From positions 3,472,001 through 3,536,000 of the forward strand of contig OZ234497.1 of NCBI GenBank assembly GCA_965153455.1: a stretch of 64,000 nt of DNA, read 5' to 3'. The DNA comes from Sphagnum compactum. Taxonomy: Eukaryota; Bryophyta; Sphagnopsida; Sphagnales. Positions 47,085 to 58,103 of this stretch are shown here, in pieces. Positions within the stretch are counted from its first letter, which is position 1; every line of letters starts with the position of its first letter. Both the position numbers and the translations under genes were made by a program. The notes under the pieces are model-generated. The model saw only the letters and a program-made list of their open reading frames with translations, made no database searches and had not been told where the DNA came from.

Positions 47085-47921
47085 ATCTATTGAATTATTT
47101 GAACCTTCTCACTAATGGCATTTACACATGTAGCCCAAAATGTATAACTTCATCAGAAAGATCACCATGTTCTTTCAAAACACCCATAATAACCTTGGTC
47201 AAATTATTTGCACCTCTTCCCTCAATAACTTGTTCTAAAAAAATGAGTATAGATGTGCAACAACAATCTTGAACAACATAGGAATGGCTAGAAATCCACA
47301 ATTGGATATCATCATGGTTACTTCATCACAAGATAATGCAAGGTACTTTGTATTTGTAATAACTTATTTACTCTCTTGATGACTTGCTTATGCATACATT
47401 TAGCCGCAACCCATCCAGCTGAATCATTCCAATGATGTTTTAGCAACAAGGGGACATTATTTTATTTTTTTTAAAAACTTCAAAGCTTCAAATTCAAGCA
47501 TGTGTCAACCTTACTATAGTAAGTGCAAAATTGTAATAGAATGTTGCCACTTTCTACCCCACTCCCCCTTGAACCCTCCTTGAACTTGTTCAACAATTAT
47601 GATGTAACTTTTCTAGGAGTAAGCAACCTCATTTTTTTGTATGACGACACTTTTTGTTAACATACCATTCTCCATGTTTCTTGCCCAAGTGTGGCATATC
47701 TTGAACATCCCTTGTTTTCCCCACATGTTTTTCAAGAGTGTCAGCCTTTGACCTTAGGATCACATCCTTGCCCCTCACAAATGAATATACCATGCATTCA
47801 CATGGTGAACTTCTCCACTTTCACTTCTCAACAGATTTGCCCATGGGAATTGATTAGCCCACACATTTCTACACTTGCATGAAACGACATAAATGTATTT
47901 AGGTTTCTTAGGTGGGGGCAT
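47085..47921 (-). pseudogene. Decayed BED-finger/hAT-like transposase
   Basis: The minus strand starts at ATG 47921-47919 with MPPPKKPKYIYVVSCKC and NQFPWANLL. It continues in a shifted frame as FVRGKDVILRSKADTLEKH, DMPHLGKKHGEWYVNKK and CRHTK. Further fragments in various frames are SAGWVAAKCMHKQVIK, YLALSCDEVTM and NNLTKVIMGVLKEHGDLSDE. From memory, these blocks match a family of uncharacterised plant proteins with an N-terminal zinc-finger-like region and an hAT-like core. At least six frame changes or stops make it dead. Confidence 0.65.
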
Positions 47922-49634
47922 TTTTTATTCCTCTTCCTTTGTAATAACATCCATGGATCTCTGATAAATTTACCACAAGGGCAACATAAGTGGGCAATCT
48001 ACCAAAACAAACAAATTACACAACAGATTATTATGATTGAAATCAAATTTTCATTCAACCTTGTTGCCACTTCAACTTGCTACAAAAAATGGGATTGGTT
48101 TTGATTTAGGAGGGATCACAAGAGGAGAAATGTCTATAGGATCTATGCTTGACTTAAAGAAGTTAGACAACACAATGTCCTTTCATGAAACTATTAGTGC
48201 CATTGTCCTTCAACTCAAGAAAATACATACAAAAAGAAGAAGCAAAAGGAGGTTGAAAAACACAAATAGGGCAAATTTGTGAGCATCAACCATTGATCTA
48301 TGGGTAAAATTCTAACCTCCGAAATTTTATCAAAAGTAGAGCATGTTGCACATTACAAGAAAGCCTTTATTCACACAACTTTAAACCAATTACCAAAGTT
48401 TTGAATTCACACAATTCAATAACCATCATATTTTCATGATACATGAAATGAACACCAAAAGAATCAAGCCCTCAAGGAAGTAAGCAATGCAAGTATGGGA
48501 AAAAACATGACAGACATGTAAAACATGTAGCAAGCTTAGCAAAAGCTAATATATGGATTTTGCATGATCCCTTTGTTTAAACCCTATTTACTTTAAACCT
48601 TCCAAATCCTAAACCTATTTAAACCTTAAAGCAAGCATGCGATGCATTAGCCCTAAGCCCATGTTACAAAACAAAATTTTATGCACACTAAAAGCACAAT
48701 CAAGAACAAAGCTCGAATCTACAAAACTTGTAACCTTAAAATAAGGATGTGAAACGTGTTATAAAATAAAAGTACACTGACTAGTGCGCAACAGTGACAT
48801 GAGGTTCATCACCATGCACAACATGATGCCCAACTTTAAAACAATGTTGAACAATACTATGACCACTATGCACATGAATAACAATGACTTAGTGGGAGGC
48901 ATGGGCAAATAATTTCTAGCATTACCATTTCAACCTCCAATTGCTCCTTAGTGAATCAATGGGGTCCTAAGTCCTGACTCCTTGATCCACAAATCCAAGC
49001 AATGAACAAGTCTAAGCAGTAACAGTGAGCACCTTTATGACTCCAATGACCAACCTCCAAAGTCTTAACAAATCAAAAACTTTAGTAGAAGGTAAACTTG
49101 CATAGGCTCATACCAAAATCCCAAATCTCTAAACTTTGGAACCCACTAGTTACATTCACAAGTCATAGCTCTAAGGAATAGAATAAAACATTCAACATTT
49201 GTTGGAGCAAGAACCAACAAAAACATCCCAACAATGAATGTAACGTATTATGTTTGGCAATGATGCCATGTTCAAACCTATTGAAAGTTGTTGGTGATAA
49301 ATCTAGATCCAACGATGTCCGGTCATGGCAAGTAGCCTAGATCCAATGATGAATGTTAAGAATGGACCTAGATCCAATGGCTCTATAAATTCTAATTTGG
49401 CAATAGGGATATTTTATGACATGATTTTAATAGGCAAGAGGCCTTATGAGATGTGCATGAAATGGCGATTTAGATTTGTGCCTTTCGCAATTTGGTAATT
49501 TTCCTTTTTATTATAAAATTCTTTTAATCAATTTTGCAAACCATATTTTTCCACCATTATTTGACAATAAATCACCAATATAAAAAAAAAGGCTACTTCC
49601 CTTATTTTCTCAAAGAAAATTCCCAAACCAATAT
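47922..49634. other. Intergenic spacer
   Basis: No gene supported. The frame at 48037-48282 (plus) has no recognisable domain. Confidence 0.45.
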
Positions 49635-50077
49635 GAACTAGTGTAACCTCTTTTGTTGGCCAAATGTGAATTACTTACTCAACTAATTTCTCCTTAGAAA
49701 ACCTGAATTTTTGTAATTTAATTGAATTTCCAATGACAAAAGCTACTCAAAATTCAATATATCTTGCACCTTAAGTTTAAAAAGCTCCAAATCACCTTCA
49801 TTAAACCCTATTCATGGAGGACTTTCCAACAATACCAAGAGAACACCCAAATTCTTTCATAAGTTTTAGTCTCAACTTAAATGAATTTTCAATGAAAACT
49901 TTGCTCAATATTCAATAACTTTTCCATCGTAGGCCAAAACACTATGAAACCAGGTTGGTGAGCCCCCCACCCATTGAGGGCTTTCTAACTATACCATGAG
50001 CATGGCAAGAGATGCCATGGTTTGGGAGATTTGAATGTCACAAACAAAGCAAACAAACTATCGTCCTTCATAGATGT
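49635..50077 (-). repeat. Dispersed repeat D1, copy B (inverted)
   Basis: Reverse-complement relative to copy A. Landmarks from right to left are catctatgaagga, aaatctcccaaaccatgg, ctcttggtattgttgg, ggtgcaagatatattg, and ggccaac...ttacactagtt. It lies head-to-head with copy C, about 20 bp apart. Confidence 0.8.
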
Positions 50078-50097
50078 CCAACGAAGTTGCAATTAAT

Positions 50098-50573
50098 CAT
50101 CTCTCTCTTAAGGGAAGGTATATTGTTGGTTGTATGTATTGCTTCACTTTGAGATCTCACAAACCATGGCATCCCCCACTATGCTCTTGGTACCACTGGA
50201 AAGCCCTTGGCAACTAGTGGTGCACCAAGGTGGCTTCAAAGTGTTTAAATCTGTGTGCAAGAGTTATAAAATATTGAACAATTTTGTCAAAGAATTTTTT
50301 TTTTAAATCAAAATTAATTAGGGTGAGCTCTTGGTACTGTTGGAAAGCCCTTGATGAGTGGGATTTCTTGGAGGCATTTTCATTTTCTTTTCCTAAATTC
50401 CTAAACTTAAGGTGGGGGAGATATTGAATTTTGAGTAAGTTTTGTCACTGAAAATTAATTCTAAATTCAAAATAGTTTTTTCACAATTGAGCTCTATCAT
50501 TAAGCCCTATTCACACTTGAAACAATTATGTAGCCATGTTTACACTTTGCCTAATGGCACAGGCCACACTCGT
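50098..50573 (+). repeat. Dispersed repeat D1, copy C
   Basis: Same orientation as copy A. It shares agatctcacaaaccatgg, gagctcttggtactgttgg, aagcccttgatgagtggg and gggggagatattgaat. Copies B and C face each other and could fold into a long imperfect hairpin. Confidence 0.8.
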
Positions 50574-53500
50574 ATTCATGCATGAAGCTCTCAATTTTCC
50601 TCTCTCAATAAAAGAGAGAAGCAAGTTAACATAGGATGCTCAGTGCTTTGTTTTGGGCCTGAATTTCACCAAATTTTGACTTGAAAAATATGATTTCGAC
50701 CTATACAAAGGATTTTTAATGGAAAAAAAGCTCCATACTTGCCAGAATCCAAGTCAAAGTTGCCAAATTTTTATGATAAGTTCCAGTAGAGATAGCCAAG
50801 AATATAGAAGGATTCTGGCGTTTCCTACTTTCAAATCTAGTATGTAGCCAAATCTGGCAAAATCATGTTATGGATGATCACGACTTCAGCTACATCACAA
50901 AATTGAAAAAAAAACCCTGTGTATGCTGTAACCTAATGACCTAGGATGTGGACATTCCATTTTGGGAAACACCCACATGCAGGGTGGGCCTGTATGGTGA
51001 GAAATTCCTTTCTGTAATTCCCCAGCATTTCAGAGGGAGACACTCTTGTATCAGTATCCCTTTATCATAAAATTACAAACCACAATATCTTGTAGGCATG
51101 GAGCAGATTAACATACATAATCTGAAGGGCATGGTGAAGAGAGATGACTAATCTTCTGCAGCAACTGAGCAGAACAGACAGGTGGTAATCACAAGCACTC
51201 AGAGTCCTCCTTAAGTAGATACAATCTTCACCGACATCTTCTGCACAGCAACTGTCTATCTTCAATCACATGATCAATGCAGAACTAACCTGTCTGTACT
51301 TTCCGACACGGCTCTAGTCCCGCTTCTGTATGCCCAATCTTGTGCTACAAGCTCATACATATCGTAGAATTTCCCCTGCACCACAAATTTCAGCAGTGAT
51401 TAGCCATGGTTGCAAAGCACACTTCTCCAACAATGAGGTTTTGTTGCCATCTGACAAATTTCTAATTCTGAATTCACAGTCTTTGATGACAATTACTTCT
51501 TAACCACAGCACTACTTCACTAAGGTTGCCAGGGCTTTACAACTTTGAAGAAATAGGGTATCCATATACTTTTGTTGGGTCACTACTGCTTCTGCAATGC
51601 TTACATCTTGGCCATGGCATCTTGAGGATCAGCAGGCCCTCTAGGTCACACACAGGAATATTGGAATTTCTTCCTGAAAGGGACCTTATAAGGGAACAAA
51701 CAATCAAATCAAACTTGGCTTGAACTGTGGCACATACACCTTATGAGCAGCTTAGTCCTCCAGCCCCACGAGATCCATGAAACATCTCCTCTTGCAAGGG
51801 CCTTGCATCTTTCCAGAATTACCACCAGCAGTGTCACAAGGCTCCTCATCCTGAACAAGCTTAAAACCAGGAACAAAAGACCATGAGAGTGCAAACTGCA
51901 ATTCAAGAGCCATGGATGACTTAGACTTGAGAGAAGATAGTTCTGCTGCAGCTTTCATCTTCAATGATCCCACCTTTAAAACAAAATCTTTCTGTGCCCG
52001 TCACTATCTTGTCGTGTAGTTCCATCTAAATACTATTTCATCAAATTTGCTAACAGTATATGATAGCAGAAGTTCACACTGGATTAATGAACACACAAAA
52101 GATCCCAGAATTCCTACAACAATCCAGACCATCTAGGTTGCCCACAACATTTTCCATTGTTCTGTAATTTTGAAGCTTGGCAGGAGTCAATTCTATGACC
52201 AGATGGTGCCAATTTCACCATAAGGACTGAAGCTGTGCTGGCAATCCTCATCTCTCATAAAACATACACTGAAAGGAAGAAGGAACTGCAACCAAAAACT
52301 ATGCAACATCCAATGCAAATCTTCAACCAGTATACAGTTGCAAGAGATTCTCCTTACAGGCTTTCCTCAGTGGATGTGCAATAGCTTAGCATCACAACCT
52401 GAAATCTGCAGAAGAACCAATCCAAGAGCAAAGTATTCCACAATGAAAGTAAAGAGATTTATCAGCGCTTGCAGCAGAGATCCAACATTCGAGACACACT
52501 AATGAAAAGGTGATGAGAGACAACAGGCAATGAGCACACGAAATTTCACTCCTGACAGTGCCAGTGAGCCAAATTGAAGAAAAGCACAGACTGGAACCCA
52601 GAAGCTTCAAAAGCTTCCAAGTCAGTTTCCTGTGTGTAGTGCCATATCTTAGCTAGTTGGAGACCACCTGCCCTGTTGTTCAGAATCAGGATGAGACAGG
52701 AAGAGGTGGCTTAGCAATCCTATCACCCAAACGAGGAAACTGAGCAGAAACAATAAAGACAGATCTGAGTCAAGGCATCAATCAGCCCACCAAAACGCAT
52801 GACTCAAGCTATCATACAAGTGGAAGGAAGGTATGACACAGAACCAATGAAGCCACTTCATGCACTTTCCTGAAGACTTTGGTGAAAGTCTTGAATGAAC
52901 TAAACTCTCAACTGGACTCTTCTGCTTCCAGATTTGAATCAAATTCAATAACAAGAAAAGATACATACAACACACAAAGTCTAAACTGTGTAAACTTACT
53001 AGTCAGAATCTTTGGTTCTATGGGCTCCCTTCTTCAGAACAAGTGTTGTTGAACACCATTTCACATGGTGGTCTCATGTTTTGTCAACAACATTGAAGAT
53101 GAATTACTATCTGCACAACTGATACTTTTAGTCAGCCAAACTTGCTATTCCAGTTATATCTTGCACAAATCCTATCTTCTCTACCTATTTTGTCGAACAA
53201 CTTTAGTCTGCTGAACTGCTACCATGCCATTGTCTATCCCCAAAAGCCAGAAATGCTCGCTTGCTTGCTCCCATCACCATGACCTCTCCACCAACCTATT
53301 ATGGAAGGGATCTTGAGATTTCCTATCAATCTGTCTGAAATCCAATTGCTCTCAAGTCTCAAGTCTGAAAGCCAGAAAGAGATTTAGCTCAAATGGCAAT
53401 CTTGGGGTTTTTCTGACTTTCCAGCTTCATCATGGCCATCAAGTTTCAACTTTGCTGCACTCTGCTCTTCACAGATTTTCTTGATTCATAAGAGACCCTA

Positions 53501-53913
53501 GTAGCTCAGAGACTCAACAGAGTCTAAAAGAATATAAATGCCTTAAACTCTAGCTGCATAAGTACTGAGAATTTCTCCATCCTTATGATTCAAGTGCTTG
53601 CAGTAACTCAGCAGAACTTGGTTGATGGTCAATCAATGAGAGAACCCTTATTGGGAAGACTAATTACAATGAGCAATGTTTCTCAGAGGGGTTCTTCCCT
53701 TGTGGCTAAACTGTGAGCCTTGACTACTTTGAAAATTACAATTCCAGGAAGGAATACCAAAACTCTAGAGAGATTGCCACAACAAAATTATTGCAGCTCT
53801 CATTTGGAAGATTTACCAAAGATGGCAAAACTCTATCCAGAGAATGATTGCCACACACCCTTTGATCCGTCTGTGCCTCATTACTGTGTAGATGCAAGGC
53901 CCAGTAGCTGCTC
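50574..53913. other. Spacer, 3' flank of the penta-EF-hand gene, and a possible unidentified gene
   Basis: Less AT-rich than its surroundings from 50940 on. The right end is the 3' untranslated region of the EF-hand gene. On the minus strand, 51375-51290 looks like an exon (acceptor gtggtgcag, donor gacag|gttagt) and 51973-51752 holds a coding-like frame. No family was recognised, so I do not call a gene. Confidence 0.35.
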
Positions 53914-55655
53914 TCAAGCAACAATAAAAGGCAACACCATAAGCATGAAAGTTTCATAATCTAGAGCAGCAAATCCTGAGTATCTATGATCCCTCTCCAT
54001 AAACTTCTCTGACAGTCCCTGCACAAACAGTAGCACATCTGTTTAATGCTTGATGACGGGATCCTTAATACTAACTGCCCTCCATTTTCAGAATAGCTGT
54101 CACATTCTCAGAATCTTAGACTCTTCTTTTTGAAACCCTGACAAGATCTTACATCTAAAGAAAAGCAGCCATCCCAATTTCTTTCCCAAAATAAATTGGA
54201 GAGACAAACCAAAAGAGTAATAACTGGAAGACTAAGCATACCTTAACAATGAGTCCACACCTGCAAATTGACATCACATGGACCACATCCCACAAGAATA
54301 TAGAGTTTAGTAAAAGAGAAACAGAATCTGCTAATCTCCTGCTCTGCAAAAAAGCTTCCATGCTTGACCAAACATTCCTACCAGAAATTTCCTATGTATG
54401 CTTTGAGGCTCCCATCACAAAGTAACAAGATTACCACAGTGTGAGATAACCAAAAGCCTGACATTCCTCAGCTTCAGGATGATAATACTGGATCTAATAC
54501 TACATGGGGTTTAGGGTTTATGATGGGGCATATGACATACTCAATAAAGTTGTCATATTGAATGCTCCTTCCATGGCCTGTTGTGTCAAACGTAGACACA
54601 AGTATGTGCAAGACTTGAGGAGGAATATCAAGTCCGAGGCTGAGCAGTGCCTCTCGTAACTCATTCCTCTCAATTGTTCCACTCCTGTCTCTGTCAAACC
54701 TCTCAAACACAATCTGCAACAGATTCAAATACAAGACAGTGCCAAAACAGTCTGTTAAATTGGTGCATTTCTGGCCCAGTTTCCAACTAGCAAATGTGCC
54801 TATGCCTCTTGCTGCATAACAATTATAATAACTGAAGGCATAAGATGCTACCTGCCAGTGTCTGATAGCCCTCCATAATGGAACAAAACCTGCTGGTCCT
54901 GCAGCTCAAAAAGCAACAACCCAACGCGAAATCAGAGCACATCCAGAAACCCTAACCCAACTAGTTCACAACTGAAATTCTACAGGAACCCATCCCAAGT
55001 CCCTGGCCAGCATCAATGAAGGTTTATATGTTCAATTTCTAACATGCAGATCCGACTAAACAGAAACTTCAACATGCAGTTGAGATGGATTCATCAAGAT
55101 CAGTTCAGAAGCAATTGGAAGAGTGGCCATTTAGAGAGTCCAAGGGATGTCGAAGGTACCAATGCAGGAGGTGTTGTTCTTGTCATCTGCATACAAATGT
55201 AGCATACGGCGCACCGTGCGTGGACTAAAACTTCCATACTCTGTTGACAACACTCTTCCAAGCTCCATTGCATCGATGGTTCCACTTCTATCCAAATCTG
55301 CCTTCTCAAAAACTCTCACAATTTCAGATTCTGTGCCTGGAGGGAAGTGCGACCTGGATGGCTGACCATAATAGGTGGTTTGTTCTTCATACGGAGTGCC
55401 ATATGTCTGTCCATGTGGAAAGTATGAGGACGAGTACGGCTGCTGTGCTGCATAAGACGAAGAAGGTGCTTGCGGCCCATGGTAGTACTGTGTTTCTTCT
55501 TGTTGATCATTAAAACTCGGTGCCGGTCGTCCGTAGTACGAGCTTCCATTCTGTCCAGCGTTTGGGGTTTGTTGTTGTTGCTGCTGCCAACTCTGCTGCT
55601 GGAACGGGCGCTGGTATGGGGGAGCGATCTCGGGGTTCCCATACAACGATGACAT
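53914..55655 (-). CDS. Penta-EF-hand calcium-binding protein (CML48-50/ALG-2-like), 5 exons
   Basis: A calcium sensor of the penta-EF-hand group, which in plants includes CML48-50 and in animals ALG-2/PDCD6. Exons on the minus strand are 55655-55160, 54899-54853, 54713-54541, 54260-54242 (19 nt) and 54018-53914, totalling 840 nt or 279 residues. Every junction has GT-AG ends and the phases (1, 0, 2, 0) join in frame. Residues 1-105 are Pro/Gln/Tyr-rich, as in the family. EF1 is at 120-131 (D120, D122, S124, T126, E131) and EF3 at 188-199 (D188, D190, S192, T194, E199). PEF marks are the FVPLWRAIRHWQ block in exon 2, DNFIE at the end of exon 3 and the C-terminal FMLMVLPF. The last three exons are short. 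The start is ATG with no upstream in-frame alternative seen. Confidence 0.93.
54242..54260 (-). other. 19-nt microexon of the penta-EF-hand gene
   Basis: The exon completes a split Glu codon and encodes CGLIVK, between acceptor tttgcag and donor gtatgc. Family members have C-x-L-x-V-K at this place, and skipping it would shift the frame. Confidence 0.85.
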
Positions 55656-55780
55656 AGTTGAAAATTCCTAAGTTTCCTTCAGAAGAGTACTACCTGAAAG
55701 CGCACACATGAAAGAATTTCCAAACACAAACAATGAACCTCCTCCTTCGATAATCACGCTCCTTTTTTACTTTTTCCTTG

Positions 55781-56345
55781 TCTGCAACGATCGCTAATCC
55801 CGCAAAGCTGAGCGAAGCTCAAACTAATCTTCCCAATGTCGGCAGCTCTTTGAAGACAAACTTCTCCAAAATCTCCTCCGACACTCTTTCCCTTTCCTAT
55901 CCGCAACGATCACGACTGCAGCGGAAATTGAGCTACCTCGAACTCTACTTCCGAATCTCCGCAGCACTTTTGAGGGAAACAAAAACAAAACAAAACAAAC
56001 CAGAAAACAAACTTCTCATAAATTTACCTCCTCCGACACTCTTTTCCTTTCCTGTCTACAACGATCACGAATCCAGCGAAAATCGTGCAAATTCAAAATC
56101 TACTTCAAAAGCTCCGCCGCACTTTGAAAGAAACCAAAAAACAACAAAACAAACAAACCGACAACACAACAACACAACAAAAACAAAAACAAACAATCTA
56201 GAAAAGCAAATTTCTGAATAAAACTGCGTTCGAAGCTCTTTTCCGTTCCTGTCTGCAACGATCACGAATGCAGAGAAAATAATCGAGCAATCTCAAACAC
56301 TACTTCACAATCTTTGCACTTTAAAAGAAAGTAGAAATTCTAGTT
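55781..56345. repeat. Degenerate tandem repeat upstream of the EF-hand gene, 4 copies
   Basis: Units begin near 55781, 55901, 56055 and 56252. Landmarks are tctgcaacgatcacgaat, gcaaaactcg-like stretches, ctccgacactctttcc and a variable A/C-rich insert (aaacaaaacaaa) that lengthens successive units from about 120 to 197 bp. It covers the region just 5' of the coding start and so may hold the promoter. Confidence 0.8.
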
Positions 56346-58085
56346 CCTCCGCAGGTAATCACAGAAATTGTTGTTGTTCTTCTTCTTCTTCTTAAAGACG
56401 TTACACTGCGGATATGTGTCGTGTAACTGAAGGAAGATGGGGTTTCTTCACGACGGATCGGAGATGTGCGTGTGTGTGGAGAATGGGTATGTGTCGCCAA
56501 AAAGAAAAATTAAAAATTAAAAAAATAGAAAACTAACCGATTTTGGAGGTTTTCAATCGCCAGAAGTAAGGGGAAAAAAAAGAGTAAACATCATCAGATT
56601 TCTATACTTGTTTTTCAGTGTTTAGCCAATCTATAGTATAGAATGATTAGAGAATTGTACATCATATTTTATATACAGCCATATTTGGCTAAGTCTTGCT
56701 ACAGATGATCGCCACTTTTTCTACTTCTTCCTTTTGGATGATAGTCATTTTGGCTACAAAAATAAATCTTTAAAAAAAGTCGGGTATGTGTGTCCTTGTG
56801 TCCGCCGTCGTAAGGTGCCTCTGTACACGTGTAAGGCGTCTCCGTGCGGGTGCTCCTTGGCAGCAGCGCCCGTCTTGCCTCGAAAACGCTTGTCTGCCGA
56901 CCAGCCTTTTTTTGTTTTTCCGCTGGGTATTGAACAGCCAAAAAGTGATATTAAAAATGAAAAGTGCTAAAATCAAGTGCTTTTTGAGATTCTCAATAGC
57001 CAGAATTCGACCAAAACTTAAGAAAATTTGTAAAACTTTCTACGCAGTTCAAGTAAAGCAGCCAAAAATATACGAGGATGTTTTAAAAACTTGTGTTAAT
57101 ATTATTCTTGTAGCCAAATTTGGGCTAAATCTTCCTATGGATTATTGTCACTTTGTCTACATCACAAAATTGAAAAAAATTAAAATTAAAATTACTGCCC
57201 ACGTCAACCTTGTGTGCAAGGAAGCAACGCCCACCTTGTCTGAGTTGAAATTCGGAACTGTCTGTATTGTCTGTATACAGACAAGGTGGTTAATAGTATT
57301 ACTAGTCTTTGGAAAATATGCTAGTGAGCACGGAAAGCACTGCCTGGATTTTTCCTTTGTATTTTCAGTTCCCTTGCCTGCCAGAAGAAACCTGTTTCCA
57401 GCAATGGGGAAGGTACCTGCCAGGCTGTACTCGGATCTTCCGACGGCCGGGAGGTACCAACTACCCTGTCACTGTTTCTAAAAAGTGAAAGAATCCCAGC
57501 TCTAGGAAAAGAACAAACCCAGTAAATTATTACTTAAATGTTGAATGTCATTTGCATCTGGCCCATGCAAAAGACATGCAAATTGCAAGAAACTTTACCA
57601 AGATTTTGAGTTTTTAACACATGCACTGATTAATGGGTGCACAAACCTTACCATTTATGTACACAACTTCAAACTTGCAATCTCCTTTTCATACCAGGAA
57701 ACAAGGGTTTGGCACATTATTTGTGTAGGTTGTCTATTTTTTGTAAACAATTGTTACGGAATTTGGAGGGAAAAAGAAACCAAGTTGAGTTAGTCATGCA
57801 ATCAATGGTATTATCAAAAGTGGCAAATCGATTCAAATGATACGTTTTACTTGTGAAACAAAGTTTGGAGCAAAATGCTTGTTGAAATTATTTTTTGAGA
57901 AATGATGGGAGTATATCGTTTCAGTCCATTATTTTGTATTGACATGTTTGGATTAGATCATACCTTTTGACTCATGAAAGTGATGTTTTTTAGTTTGTAG
58001 ATATTTCAATTGAAAGCTAGTTATATTTTCTGTACAAGTGTAATGGCTACGTTCCAAATGGAGCAAAATCCTCACCTCTTTTTCT

Positions 58086-58103
58086 TCTCTCTCTCTCTCT
58101 CTC
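58086..58103. repeat. (TC)n microsatellite
   Basis: CT dinucleotide run of about 18 bases. Confidence 0.9.

Noticed and set aside
54505-54525. TTTAGGG-like words (also near 61762)
   Set aside because: Only about two units each, so not an interstitial telomere array.
56786-57481. 231-residue plus-strand frame
   Set aside because: Mixes a GC-rich pocket with an AT-rich dispersed repeat, has no domain and its composition changes abruptly.
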